Positions 7,974 to 16,659 of a DNA stretch of 64,000 bases are shown one piece after another. The position numbers were made by a program, and so were the translations under genes. Under the pieces are notes generated by a model that saw only the letters and a list, made by a program, of their open reading frames with translations, ran no database searches and was not told the DNA's origin. The stretch is from assembly GCA_963797015.1 (NCBI GenBank), contig CAWCNV010000007.1, forward strand, positions 310,001 to 374,000, written 5' to 3'. Origin of the DNA: JBBPZA01 sp963797015. GTDB taxonomy: Bacteria > Actinomycetota > Thermoleophilia > Solirubrobacterales > Solirubrobacteraceae. How positions within the stretch are numbered: the stretch's first letter is position 1; the number at the start of each line of letters is the position of its first letter.

Positions 7974-8276
7974 TCATCCATCCGCCTCGTCGCGGCCGCC
8001 CCGGCCCTGGCGCCACTCGCGCTCGGCCTCGTGCTCCATCCGCTTCAGGCGCGTGTAGTAGTCCGGGAACTCGTTGAGGTGGGCGAGGGCGATCTTGCCC
8101 GTGATGATCGGGTCGTCGCCAGTCACGTCGGTCGCGGGATCGCGGACGCCGTGCTCGAGCTCGACCTCCATCCCCGCGCGGAACTGCTCGACGTCGAAGC
8201 TCGCTGACGACCAGACGATGCCGATCAGCTCACCGACCCTCGTCGCCTCCTCGGTGCTGACGCTGTGGGCCGTCAT
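7974..8276 (-). CDS. DUF5661 family protein
   Basis: The 100-aa protein has a charged N-terminal half with WSSASFDVEQFRAGMEVELEHG and the ending GKIALAHLNEFPDYYTRLKRMEHEAE that characterises DUF5661, a small family of unknown function. The ATG at 8276 was preferred over the one at 8297 because an AAGGAGG site lies correctly upstream of it. It is a lone leftward gene between the antiporter and the hydrolase. Confidence 0.75.
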   Translation of the reverse strand: MTAHSVSTEEATRVGELIGIVWSSASFDVEQFRAGMEVELEHGVRDPATDVTGDDPIITGKIALAHLNEFPDYYTRLKRMEHEAEREWRQGRGGRDEADG

Positions 8277-8577
8277 GGATGCCTCCTTGTCTGTCATGGG
8301 TCACTCGATGGGACCCCAGACGGCCCGCCGGAAGTCACCACTGGCGCGCCATGTGCCGTTGCGCGAGAACCATGAGCCGCAGTACTGTTCCGACCGCAGC
8401 GACCTGAGCAGGCAGACTAGGATCCGGGCGACGTCAAGGTACTCGCGAGCGGCGGCGTGAAGCAACTGGAGTCGCAGTTGGCGGGCGTGGCCACCGGAGT
8501 CAAGGCGGTCGCCACTGCCTCCGAGAGCATCAACAAGGCGAGCGATACGAAGTGCTCATAGATCCGGAGGCGTCCTG
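8277..8577. other. Interval with a gene-fragment-like frame
   Basis: The 301 bp between the DUF5661 start and the hydrolase start hold no complete gene. From 8421 to the TAG at 8559-8561 an open frame immediately after a stop codon reads as a soluble helical peptide (KQLESQLAGVATGVKAVATA segment). It looks like the 3' end of a lost helical protein. A GGAGG site at the right end belongs to the hydrolase. Confidence 0.35.
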
Positions 8578-9678
8578 ATGTCGGGCCCGACGCACCCGCC
8601 CGTGGCATCATCCCGATCCGCTCCGTCACAGGGCTCTGGAGGCTCGCAGCGCGCCGTGCCATCCCGCGCCTCCGGGTCATCGCGCCGGGCGCGACCCACG
8701 CCGGGGTTGTCGACCCGCCGCAGCGCCGGCCCACGGGCGGGGAATCTTGAGCCGCGCGTCGGGGAGGCCATCCTCCATGGCCACCGCGTGACCTACCGGA
8801 CGGCCGGTGAGGGACCGGTCGTCCTGCTCATTCACGGGATCACCGGCGACTCTCGCCAGTGGAACGAGATCATTCCGCAGCTGGCCGACCGCTACACGGT
8901 CCTTGCGCCCGACCTCTTGGGCCATGGCCAATCGGCCAAGCCACGGGGCGACTACTCGCTGGGCGCCTACGCGGTCAGCCTCCGCGACCTGCTCATCGTG
9001 CTCGGGCATCGACGGGCGACCGTGGTCGGCCATTCGCTGGGTGGCGGCATCGCCATGCAGTTCTCCTACGAGTACCCCGTGTTCTGCGAGCGCCTCGTCC
9101 TCGTCGACAGCGGCGGGCTCGGCCCGGAGGTCCACCTGCTGCTGCGAGCGGCGACGATCCCGGGGTCCGAGCTGGTCCTGCCGCTTATCGCTCACTCGCG
9201 CCTGCACGCGGTGGGCGAGGCGATCGGTGACGCACTGGGCCGCCTGGGGTTGGAGCTCGGCCACGACCTGGCCGAGATCGCCCGCGGCTATGCCTCGCTG
9301 AGCGACTCCGAGGCGCGTCGCGCGTTCCTGCACACGCTACGCGCGGTCATCGACCGCGCGGGGCAGCGAGTGAACGCGACCGACCGGCTCTACCTGGCAC
9401 AGATGATCCCCACGCTGATCATCTGGGGTCGCCGGGATCCACTCATCCCCGTCGAGCACGCCGCGGTCGCCCATCGCAGCATGCCGGGCAGCCGTATGGA
9501 GATCTTCGACGATGCCGGCCACTTCCCCCACATCGAGCAGCCCGTGCGCTTCGCCCGCGTGCTCATCGACTTCATCGAGAGCACAAACCCGGCGTCGTTC
9601 GAGTTCTCCGACCAAGACCTGGACATGATGCGCGAGCGCATGCTCAAGCGCGGGAGCGGCTCTCCGAGCTCGTCATGA
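8578..9678 (+). CDS. Alpha/beta-fold hydrolase
   Basis: The 366-aa product is an alpha/beta hydrolase with oxyanion motif LLIHGITGDS, nucleophile elbow GHSLGGG (Ser153), acid Asp287 in WGRRDPLIP and His315 in AGHFPHIE. The first 60 residues are a Ser/Arg/Pro-rich, low-complexity extension, unusual for the family; the ATG at 8578 is nonetheless preceded by GGAGG at the right distance. It probably hydrolyses an ester or similar small substrate in the cytoplasm. It is the last gene of the island and ends 38 bp before the right att-like repeat. Confidence 0.88.
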   Translation: MSGPTHPPVASSRSAPSQGSGGSQRAVPSRASGSSRRARPTPGLSTRRSAGPRAGNLEPRVGEAILHGHRVTYRTAGEGPVVLLIHGITGDSRQWNEIIPQLADRYTVLAPDLLGHGQSAKPRGDYSLGAYAVSLRDLLIVLGHRRATVVGHSLGGGIAMQFSYEYPVFCERLVLVDSGGLGPEVHLLLRAATIPGSELVLPLIAHSRLHAVGEAIGDALGRLGLELGHDLAEIARGYASLSDSEARRAFLHTLRAVIDRAGQRVNATDRLYLAQMIPTLIIWGRRDPLIPVEHAAVAHRSMPGSRMEIFDDAGHFPHIEQPVRFARVLIDFIESTNPASFEFSDQDLDMMRERMLKRGSGSPSSS

Positions 9679-9716
9679 ACAGGAAGGACGCCAATCAACG
9701 CATCTGGCGAGGTCTG

Positions 9717-9744
9717 CCCCGGTTCGAGTCCGGGTCTCGCCATG
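9717..9744. repeat. attR-like direct repeat (displaced tRNA-Phe 3' end)
   Basis: Exact 28-bp copy of 422-449, same orientation. The bases upstream do not fold as a tRNA 5' half, so this is not a second tRNA gene. It marks the right end of the proposed island. Confidence 0.75.
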
Positions 9745-9794
9745 AGCGCCAAGCGCCCCGGCTCTAGGCCCGGCGCGCTTACGGCGATCGTCGG

Positions 9795-11279
9795 TCACCA
9801 TGCGCGCAGTGCGCGCATGCGGGACGCCTTTTTGTACTGGTGGCCCTCCATTGCCGCGAGGACCTCGTCGAGGAGAGTTATTGCGTCGGCGGCGTACGGT
9901 CCCTTATTGAGCAGCACGCACTCGGCGCGGCCGGCCATCGCGGCATCGGTGATCTCGGCGCGGTTTTGCACGCCCCTATGTACGAACTTGTCGAGGACCT
10001 GCGTGGCCCAGATGACCGGCACGTGCGCGGCCTCGCACAGCCATAGGATCTCCTCCTGCAGCTCACCGAGGCGGCGTGGCCCGACCTCGACGGCCAGGTC
10101 GCCGCGCGCGATCATGACGGCCATCGGTTGCGATCCCGCCCCCTGCACGATCAACTCGGGAAGGTTGCGGATCGCGAGTTGCGTCTCGATCTTCGCCACC
10201 AGAGCGATCTGCTCCAGCCGCTCGGCGCGGGCTGCGAGCTCGCGCTGCAGCAGGGCGATGTCGCTGGCCCGTTGTACGAATGAGTAGCCGACCATGTCGG
10301 CGTGGCGTGCGACGACATCGAGGTCTCGCAGATCCTTCTCGGTCAGCGGGTCGACCTGGAGCTCGGTGTCGGGGAAGTTGAGCCCCTTGTCGGCCTTGAG
10401 GCGCTCTCCCTTCGCCCGTGCCTGGGTGACGCGCAGTAGCGCGCCGCGGTCGACCTTTCGCTCAACGAGCGCACCGAGCTTGCCCTCGTCGATCCAGACG
10501 CCCTGCCCGGGCTGCACCTGCTCGACCGCCTGGGCGAGCGAACACTCGAACCAGGCAGGCACGTCGGTTCGCGGCGGCGCTGGCGTGGCGGTCATGAGCA
10601 CGCGATCGCCGACGTGGAGCCGTCCCGGGTCGGCGGCGACCGCCACCGCCCCGGTCCGACTGCGCGGACCGCTGATGTCCATGCACACCCGGCACGCTCG
10701 TCCCGCGCCCGCGCGGGCGCGACGAACATGCGCGACCATCGCGGCCCACGCGTCGGCGTCGTCATGAGCGCAGTTGATGCGTGCGACATCCATGCCCCGC
10801 GCCACAAGGTCCCGAACCAGCGGGTATTCCGTCGCCGCCTCGGTCGGCAGCGTGACCATGATGCGCCCGATGCGGCTGGCGGGGGCCGGCCCGAGGGCCG
10901 CCTCCGTGTGGAGCCGTAGCAGTTCATGTCCACGGAAGAACTCCTCCGAGCTCGGACGGTCGAGCGTTTCCCCTGGTGAGGCCAGGGCCGCCGCTGTCGC
11001 GATCACGGCATCGAGGTTCTCGAGCACGCGCGCTTCACAGCGCCCGAGCGACGACAGCCCCCACGGCATCAGCGCGAGTTGGAGGTCGCGCAGCTCATGC
11101 CGGCGAAGTGCGACGTAGCGGGCGAGATTCAGGGCGCTCGGCTCGAAGGCCTGTCGCGTGATTCGTGGTCGCCATTGCTCGAAGAGCTGGCGACCGTCGT
11201 CCGCGACCGCTTCGCGCAGGGCTCGGAGCCGCCGATAGGGCGGCGAGGCTGCAGTCGCTGTCAAGCTGTCCGTCACCAC
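9795..11279 (-). CDS. Pyruvate-kinase-like protein with extra N-terminal helical domain
   Basis: Residues 138-480 follow the pyruvate kinase barrel: ARINCAHD (Arg167, Asn169), DISGPRSRTG, the B-domain region, KGLNFPDTEL, VAKIETQ with the catalytic Lys363, ARGDLAVEVG (Asp394), ATQVLDKF and NRAEITDAAMAG. The usual LSGETA segment is replaced by LNKGPYA, and the C-terminal allosteric domain is absent. About 130 residues of Leu/Arg/Ala-rich helices precede the barrel, which classical enzymes (about 470 aa) lack. It may still transfer phosphate between PEP and ADP, but a changed reaction is possible. The start is GTG. The gene lies just outside attR and has no evident partner genes. Confidence 0.75.
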   Translation of the reverse strand: MVTDSLTATAASPPYRRLRALREAVADDGRQLFEQWRPRITRQAFEPSALNLARYVALRRHELRDLQLALMPWGLSSLGRCEARVLENLDAVIATAAALASPGETLDRPSSEEFFRGHELLRLHTEAALGPAPASRIGRIMVTLPTEAATEYPLVRDLVARGMDVARINCAHDDADAWAAMVAHVRRARAGAGRACRVCMDISGPRSRTGAVAVAADPGRLHVGDRVLMTATPAPPRTDVPAWFECSLAQAVEQVQPGQGVWIDEGKLGALVERKVDRGALLRVTQARAKGERLKADKGLNFPDTELQVDPLTEKDLRDLDVVARHADMVGYSFVQRASDIALLQRELAARAERLEQIALVAKIETQLAIRNLPELIVQGAGSQPMAVMIARGDLAVEVGPRRLGELQEEILWLCEAAHVPVIWATQVLDKFVHRGVQNRAEITDAAMAGRAECVLLNKGPYAADAITLLDEVLAAMEGHQYKKASRMRALRAW

Positions 11280-11545
11280 CTGTTCCGCGTGCCTACCGGC
11301 CTAGCAGCGCGCGACGCGCACGATGTGAACATCCCGCCGGGACCTGCGCACCGCGTTATCAGAACGTGAGCTCCTGCCTGATCGGGATCCGAGATCGTTC
11401 GCCGGTGTAAGCCTTCCAGCGGGGCCGACGAGATCGTGAAGATCGAGTGAAAGCGCGGCCCCACCGCCCGCGGCGTGCGGGGTCGAGGCCAGGCTCAGTC
11501 GATCGCCGCGGCGCCGCCCCCGCCACGCCTGACCGAGCGCGCACG

Positions 11546-12463
11546 TCAGGGCTCGGGGAGACCCGCCCGGCCGGCGGCGCTCGCGGTGTCGCCGCTCATC
11601 CGGTTCCAGATTCCCATCGCGGTCTCCCAGGGGCGGCGGGTGACCGCGGAGCCCGCCTCCACGGCGCTCACCCACCAGGGGCTGATGACCTTTGGCCGCT
11701 CGGCGATCGCCTTGGAGACGAGGTCGGCGGCGTCGCCGGCGCTCAGCCCGGGCACGTAGCGGAAGGCCGGAGTCGGGGCGCTCATCCTCGTGTGGACGAG
11801 CGGCATGTAGACCGAGCTGACGGTGACACCGTCGGCGGCCGCCTCGAGGGCGACGGTGCGGATGAATACGTCAAACGCGCTCTTGGAGGCGACGTACGCC
11901 GACCAGCGCGGCGCCGGCGGCATGCGGACTCCGGCCGTCGAGACGTTGACGATGTGGCCGTGCCCGCGCGCCCGCATCGACGGCAGCAGGCCGAGCACGA
12001 GCCTGACCGGCCCCAGGTAGTTGATCGCGATCGTGCGCTCGAAGTCGTGGAAGCGCTCGTAGGAGAGCGCGATCGAGCGCCGGATCGACTTGCCGGCATT
12101 GTTGACCAGGAAATCGACGTGGTCGTGCCGCTCCAGGACCTCCGCCGCCAGAGTCTCCACGAGCTCGGGGTCGGACAGGTCGGTCGGGCAGGCGAACGCC
12201 CTGCCGCCTACATGCGATATCTCGCGCTCCAGCTCTCCGAGCCTTTCGCCCGAGCGCGCGACGAGCAGGACGGTCGCGCCCGCCGAGGCGAGCTTGCGGG
12301 CCGTCGCCTCACCGATTCCGTACGAAGCGCCGGTCACCAGCGCGACCTTGCCGTCAACGGCGTCGCGCAGCTTCTTCTCGCTGGGACGCCCTCCCGGCGC
12401 AGTCAATCGGGAGGCAACCTGCGATGCGGCCCTCACCGGCAGCGACCCGCGATCCTCACCCAT
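11546..12463 (-). CDS. SDR-family NAD(P)-dependent oxidoreductase
   Basis: This classical short-chain dehydrogenase has 305 aa. The cofactor motif is TGASYGIG (from residue 44), followed by NNAGKS, the catalytic Ser in VNVSTAG, and YVASK holding the Tyr and Lys. About 35 residues precede the Rossmann fold, and the C-terminal 60 residues continue past the usual end (RPKVISPWWVSAVEAGS), as in DltE-like SDRs that act on lipids or fatty acyl chains. It starts 42 bp after the end of the flavin/F420 oxidoreductase gene on the same strand and is probably in one operon with it. Confidence 0.88.
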   Translation of the reverse strand: MGEDRGSLPVRAASQVASRLTAPGGRPSEKKLRDAVDGKVALVTGASYGIGEATARKLASAGATVLLVARSGERLGELEREISHVGGRAFACPTDLSDPELVETLAAEVLERHDHVDFLVNNAGKSIRRSIALSYERFHDFERTIAINYLGPVRLVLGLLPSMRARGHGHIVNVSTAGVRMPPAPRWSAYVASKSAFDVFIRTVALEAAADGVTVSSVYMPLVHTRMSAPTPAFRYVPGLSAGDAADLVSKAIAERPKVISPWWVSAVEAGSAVTRRPWETAMGIWNRMSGDTASAAGRAGLPEP

Positions 12464-12505
12464 GCCGACAGCCTAGGGCGTTACGGCGCCCGGGCGACTT
12501 TGCCT

Positions 12506-12958
12506 CTACGGCACGGGCCGCAGGATCACGACCGGGATACGGCGATCTGTTCGTCGCTGATACCGGCCCCAGTGCGGGTTGTGCTCGATGGCCCGGGGCC
12601 AGATCGTCCGGCGCTCGTCGTCGGTGGCCTCCTTCGCGCGCACGTGGATTCGTCGGCGGCCGATCTGGACCTCGGTGTCGGGGTGGGCCCGAAGGTTGTG
12701 CAGCCAGCCGGGGTCGTGCGGAAATCCGCCCTTGGAGGCGACGACGACGAAGTCGTCGCCGTCGGGCATGTAGACGAGGGGGGTCGTCCGCCGCTTTCCC
12801 GTCTTGGCGCCCACATGATCGAGCAGCAGCAGCGACGGCAGGCCCGGCATACGCTGACCGATCCGCCCACCCGTCGCGCGGTAGACGGCGGCATGACCGC
12901 GCATCACCGGCCCGAGAACCGGCCAGCTCCGGTCGGCGATGCCCAAGTAGTCGACCAA
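12506..12958 (-). CDS. DDN-type nitroreductase / F420-dependent oxidoreductase
   Basis: The 150-aa protein has the split-barrel pattern of the deazaflavin-dependent nitroreductase (DUF385) family: a VYRATGGRIG start, LLLLDHVGAKTGKRRTTPLVYMPDGD, VVVASKGGFPHDPGWLHNLRAHPD, and VRAKEATDDERRTIWP. Known members bind coenzyme F420 and reduce quinones or activated nitro compounds, which fits an actinobacterium. Cofactor preference cannot be proved from sequence. It lies upstream of the SDR gene. Confidence 0.88.
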   Translation of the reverse strand: MVDYLGIADRSWPVLGPVMRGHAAVYRATGGRIGQRMPGLPSLLLLDHVGAKTGKRRTTPLVYMPDGDDFVVVASKGGFPHDPGWLHNLRAHPDTEVQIGRRRIHVRAKEATDDERRTIWPRAIEHNPHWGRYQRRTDRRIPVVILRPVP

Positions 12959-13102
12959 GTCCGTGATGCTAGGGCGAGCGACACGCGAACGCGGGCAACG
13001 CGCTCAGATCGGCGTCTCACAGATGCAGGTCTCCCGGATACTGCGGCGCGCGTTGGATCACTCGCGGACCCTCGCCGAGGCGTCAACACGGCGAGATGAG
13101 CG

Positions 13103-15328
13103 CTAGCAGGCGCGGCGTGGCGCCGCGCCGCGCGCGCACGCGCGGGCATAGAATCCCGCCGACCCGAACCGGTAGCGGCGGCTCCCGTCGATCTGCAGCG
13201 CGGCCAGGTAGAAGAGCGAGTGCTCCCAGACGTGTGGCTGGTCCTGCACGGGGATCGGCTTTCGCCGGTTCGGGAGACGTTCCCAGGACTCTCCGATGAG
13301 GCCGGTCGGCGTGGTGAGGGCGCGCGCGATGTAGCCGAGGGTGCGCTGGAGCGCACGCCGGCGGGCGCGGCTCAGCGGCTTCCAGGCATGACCGAGCGCG
13401 AGCAGTGCCTTGGCCTCATACTGCCCTCGCGGCGCGGCGAGCGACCGGCGCATCGCGGCGTAGACAGCGTCGGCCTCACCCACCATCGTCGGGCTGCGGT
13501 ACGACTTGAAGTGCACGGGCCACAGGAGCCAGCCGCCGTCGCCGTAATCGACGAGGTACGCGTTCGAAGCCGAACCGCCGGTGCGGTACGACCTCGTCGC
13601 GGGGTCGTAGAGCGCGGCGACCGCCGCGCGCAGGCGGGCGAGCCGCCGCCTCCACTGGGTCACGCGCGGGCTGCGGTCCCCGACCGCGGCCGCGGCGGCG
13701 ATCGCCGACCGGAGCCCCAGCTCGACGGGCCCCGCCCCGTGGAGGGTCTGGCTCTTGGTGTAGTTGTCGTCCTCGTTGGCAGGGCACTGGAGCCCGTTCG
13801 TCCGGTCCTCGCACACGGTGAGGAAGCCCGCGGCGCGCGCGATCGCCGGGTACACCGCAGCGAGGTAGCGGCGGGCAGCCGCGCCGCGCAGGTAGCGGAC
13901 GTGGTCGAAGAGCGTCCAGCTGCCGAGGCCGGTCTCGTCGATCTCCCACGGGATCGGCGCCCCGTCGATCCCGTCGAAGTACGACGCCATCGCCCAGTTC
14001 CCCATCGGCCGCAGGTCGCTCGGGTTCTGCGGCGACGCCTGCACGCGGGCGTAGAAGAGGTTGTGCTGCGTGACCCAGTCCGTGAGGCCGTTGGTGTCGA
14101 GCAGCCGGTTGATGAACGCGCCGTCGCGGATCCAGTCCTCACCGTAGGGCCCCTGGGTGTTCGCGGACGCGACGATCGCGCCGGTCTCGGCGACGCGCGC
14201 CAGGCGCACGGAGATGATGGACCGCTTGGCGACCTCGGTCACCCGGTCCTCGTCGCTCGCGGGCAGGCGGGTGCGCGACTCAAAGCGGCGCCAGTCGCGT
14301 CGCACCGCCCCCTGCTGCTCGGCGAATCCCACCCGGCGACCGGCCGTGAGCGCCGCGAGGGCCCGGGGGCCGTCGCGTCCGGCGGCGATCGTCATCCGCG
14401 CCTCGGCTTGGCCGCGCCGGTCGAAGCGCAGTCGCTGCTCGAGTGCACCGGTCGTCTGCCCGTCGGCGGCGCGGTCCCCGCCCAGCCGGTGCGGCGCCCG
14501 GCTGGCCTGGAGGTAGGGATCGGGCGGTCCGCCGGCCGTCGCGCTCGGGTCGTAGGCGTCCTCGCCCACCTGATGCGCGGCGTCCGCCCCGGCGAACCCG
14601 AACGCGACGGCGATGGACGCGGCCTTCCCGGTGGCCTGATCGACCCCCGCCCACCAGTTGACGATCGCGCCCGCACGCGCGTCGTAGGCCGCGTGCTGGT
14701 CGGTGCTGGCAACCGTGCACCAGTCGCTGAGCGGGGCGAGCGGAATGTGCGTCGCGACCGGATTGAAGTTCTCGAAGTAGACGAGGCTCGCCGATCGCAC
14801 CGGCGAGCGGCGCGAGCGCGACACCCAGAACTCGCGCACGAACCGGTCCTTGCCTGGTGGCGCCAGGTCGAGGTTCGTGACGGTCAGGCCCAGCCGCTGC
14901 GGCGAGCGGTACGTCGTGACCGGCACCGGCGTGTCCGTCGAGTCGTAGCGCTGGCTCGAGCGCCAGTCGCGCAGCCACGAGAAACCCGTCGCGCCGCTGC
15001 GCGTCGTGTAGCGGATGCCCGCGAAGCTCCCCTCGTTCGGGTACTCCACCTCGACTCGTCCGGAGGCGTCGCGCTTTACGGCGAAGTACTTGACGAGGTT
15101 GTAGAGGCTCGGGTTCGGAGACTTGAAGACGGTGAGCGTGCCCGCGGCGTTCTCGTTCACCGTCACCCGGCCGTTGCCGGCCTGCACGTTGACGTCGGTG
15201 GGCCCGTAGGCCTCGAAGTCGGCGTTCGCCTGGCTGAAGTCGACGCACACGCGCGCGTCCGCGGCCGCCGGCACGCCCCCCGCAACGCAGATGCCGACAA
15301 CCACGAGCAGGAACGCCCGGACCGCCAT
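13103..15328 (-). CDS. Secreted glucoamylase-like (six-hairpin, GH15-type) glycosidase
   Basis: The 741-aa protein begins with a signal peptide (hydrophobic FLLVVVGICVAGGVPAAADA). A beta-sandwich N-terminal domain (to about residue 330) is followed by an (alpha/alpha)6 barrel with ANTQGPYGEDWIRDGAF, WEIDETGLGSWTLFDH, CPANEDDNY and SWERLPNRRKPIPVQDQPHVWEHSLF. These resemble substrate-binding and catalytic-acid regions of GH15 glucoamylases/glucodextranases. It should release glucose from alpha-glucans outside the cell, but the exact linkage is uncertain. The gene is monocistronic. Confidence 0.75.
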   Translation of the reverse strand: MAVRAFLLVVVGICVAGGVPAAADARVCVDFSQANADFEAYGPTDVNVQAGNGRVTVNENAAGTLTVFKSPNPSLYNLVKYFAVKRDASGRVEVEYPNEGSFAGIRYTTRSGATGFSWLRDWRSSQRYDSTDTPVPVTTYRSPQRLGLTVTNLDLAPPGKDRFVREFWVSRSRRSPVRSASLVYFENFNPVATHIPLAPLSDWCTVASTDQHAAYDARAGAIVNWWAGVDQATGKAASIAVAFGFAGADAAHQVGEDAYDPSATAGGPPDPYLQASRAPHRLGGDRAADGQTTGALEQRLRFDRRGQAEARMTIAAGRDGPRALAALTAGRRVGFAEQQGAVRRDWRRFESRTRLPASDEDRVTEVAKRSIISVRLARVAETGAIVASANTQGPYGEDWIRDGAFINRLLDTNGLTDWVTQHNLFYARVQASPQNPSDLRPMGNWAMASYFDGIDGAPIPWEIDETGLGSWTLFDHVRYLRGAAARRYLAAVYPAIARAAGFLTVCEDRTNGLQCPANEDDNYTKSQTLHGAGPVELGLRSAIAAAAAVGDRSPRVTQWRRRLARLRAAVAALYDPATRSYRTGGSASNAYLVDYGDGGWLLWPVHFKSYRSPTMVGEADAVYAAMRRSLAAPRGQYEAKALLALGHAWKPLSRARRRALQRTLGYIARALTTPTGLIGESWERLPNRRKPIPVQDQPHVWEHSLFYLAALQIDGSRRYRFGSAGFYARACARGAAPRRAC

Positions 15329-15393
15329 GGAGCGCTCAGTCTACGCGCGGCGTGAGCCCCAGCTAGCCGTGCGCGGACCCGGGTCCCTCCTCC

Positions 15394-16581
15394 TCAGACC
15401 CGTTGGAGGAGCGTGCCCGTGCCCGTGCCGCCCGCCGTGCACATGGTCACGAGGCCAAGCTCTCCGTCGGAGCGCTCGAGCTCGTGGACCAGGGTGGTGA
15501 TCAGCCTGGCGCCCGACGAGCCAAGCGGGTGCCCGAGCGCCAGCGCCCCGCCGTTGACGTTCACGCGGTCCATGTCGGGCTCGAGCTCGCGGCGCCACGC
15601 GGCGACGACCGCGGCGAACGCCTCGTTGATCTCGATCAGGTCGAGGTCCGCGATCGCGATGCCGTTGCGCCGCAGCAGCGTCTGGGTGGCCGGGATCGGG
15701 CCCGTCAGCATCATCACCGGGTCGACGCCGACGGTCGTCGCGTCGAAGATCCGCGCCCGCGGCTTCAAGCCGAGCTCGTCCGCCTTCTCGCGCGACATCA
15801 GGAGTACCGCAGCGGCGCCGTCGGAGAGCTGCGACGAGTTGCCCGCGGTGACGGTGCCGTCCTCCTTGAATGCGGGCTTCAGCGATGCGAGTTGCTCGAG
15901 GCTCGTGTCGCGGCGGATGCCCTGGTCGCTCGCGCGCAGCTCGCCGTCGGCCCCGATCGGGACGATCTCGCGCTCGAAGCGGCCCTCGTCGGTCGCGCGC
16001 GCCGCGAGCTGGTGCGAACGCAGCCCGAGCGCGTCCTGCTCGGAGCGCGGGACCTCCCACTTCGCCGCGATCAACTCGGCGGAGATGCCCTGCGGCACTA
16101 GCTCGTAGCGCTCCATCAGCTCGGGCGGGAACGGCGTTCCGAACTCCTCGGCATGGGCGACGTTCGAGCCCATCGGGACGCGCCCCATGTGCTCCACGCC
16201 GGCGCCGATCATCACGTCGTGCACGCCGGCGGCGATCAGGCCTGCCGCGAACGACACTGCCTGCTGGCCCGAGCCGCACTGGCGATCGACGGTCGAGGCG
16301 GGCGTCGTCACCGGCAGCCCGGCCTGCAGCCAGGCGTTGCGCGCGATGTTGTTGGACTGCTCGCCGGCCTGCGAGACGGCGCCGGCGACCACGTCCTCGA
16401 CCAGCTCGGGCGGGATGCCCGCGCGCTCGACGACCGCGCGGTAGGTGGCGCCGAGCAGCTCGTTGGGATGGACGTCCCTGAACCAGCCCTTGGCGTTGTG
16501 CCCGCGGCCGATCGGCGTCCGCGCCGCCTCCACGATCACCACTTCCCTACCCAGCCAGCGGGACCCGTTGCTTGCCGACAT
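15394..16581 (-). CDS. Thiolase (acetyl-CoA acyltransferase)
   Basis: The 395-aa length is typical for thiolase II. The nucleophile Cys102 lies in VDRQCGSGQQA, the NEAFA motif is present, His351 lies in GHPLGSSGAR and Cys381 in CTAGGTGTG, so all catalytic residues are in place. It makes or cleaves 3-ketoacyl-CoA. The ATG at 16581 has a GGAGACGA site and matches family starts; longer in-frame starts add about 160 unlikely residues. It diverges from an HxlR regulator across a 78-bp region carrying an inverted repeat, so repression or activation by that regulator is likely. Confidence 0.93.
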   Translation of the reverse strand: MSASNGSRWLGREVVIVEAARTPIGRGHNAKGWFRDVHPNELLGATYRAVVERAGIPPELVEDVVAGAVSQAGEQSNNIARNAWLQAGLPVTTPASTVDRQCGSGQQAVSFAAGLIAAGVHDVMIGAGVEHMGRVPMGSNVAHAEEFGTPFPPELMERYELVPQGISAELIAAKWEVPRSEQDALGLRSHQLAARATDEGRFEREIVPIGADGELRASDQGIRRDTSLEQLASLKPAFKEDGTVTAGNSSQLSDGAAAVLLMSREKADELGLKPRARIFDATTVGVDPVMMLTGPIPATQTLLRRNGIAIADLDLIEINEAFAAVVAAWRRELEPDMDRVNVNGGALALGHPLGSSGARLITTLVHELERSDGELGLVTMCTAGGTGTGTLLQRV

Positions 16582-16601
16582 GCGCTCGTCTCCAGTAAGT
16601 C

Positions 16602-16649
16602 GCTTGATCGAACTCAGTAGGAACGGTAGCATCGCAAGTTCGATGAAGC
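16602..16649. promoter_or_regulatory. Dyad in thiolase/HxlR intergenic region
   Basis: GCTTGATCGAACT (16602-16614) and AGTTCGATGAAGC (16637-16649) form an inverted repeat with one mismatch and a 22-bp spacer. A perfect ACTCACTGAGT palindrome follows at 16651-16661. The region lies between divergent start codons and is the natural operator for the HxlR protein; binding is inferred. Confidence 0.5.
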
Positions 16650-16659
16650 AACTCACTGA

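Larger units (their letters stand above)
422..9744. mobile_element. Putative genomic island inserted in tRNA-Phe
   Basis: The 28 bp covering the T-arm, acceptor 3' strand and two following bases of tRNA-Phe (422-449) recur exactly at 9717-9744 in the same orientation; the copies are 9,295 bp apart. Tyrosine integrases commonly use tRNA 3' ends as att sites and leave such a direct repeat. The cargo is stress- and transport-related, looks less G+C-rich by eye than the rest of the window, and includes a broken IS256-type transposase. I see no integrase or excisionase, so the element appears decayed or dependent on functions in trans. Confidence 0.7.

Noticed and set aside
9700..9744. Second tRNA gene
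   Set aside because: Only the T-arm and acceptor 3' end are present. The bases before 9717 cannot form D or anticodon arms, so it is an att copy.
11280..11545. Short gene between pyruvate-kinase-like and SDR genes
   Set aside because: Frames here are short and Arg-rich without ribosome-binding sites; the interval most likely holds the pyruvate-kinase-like promoter and the SDR terminator.
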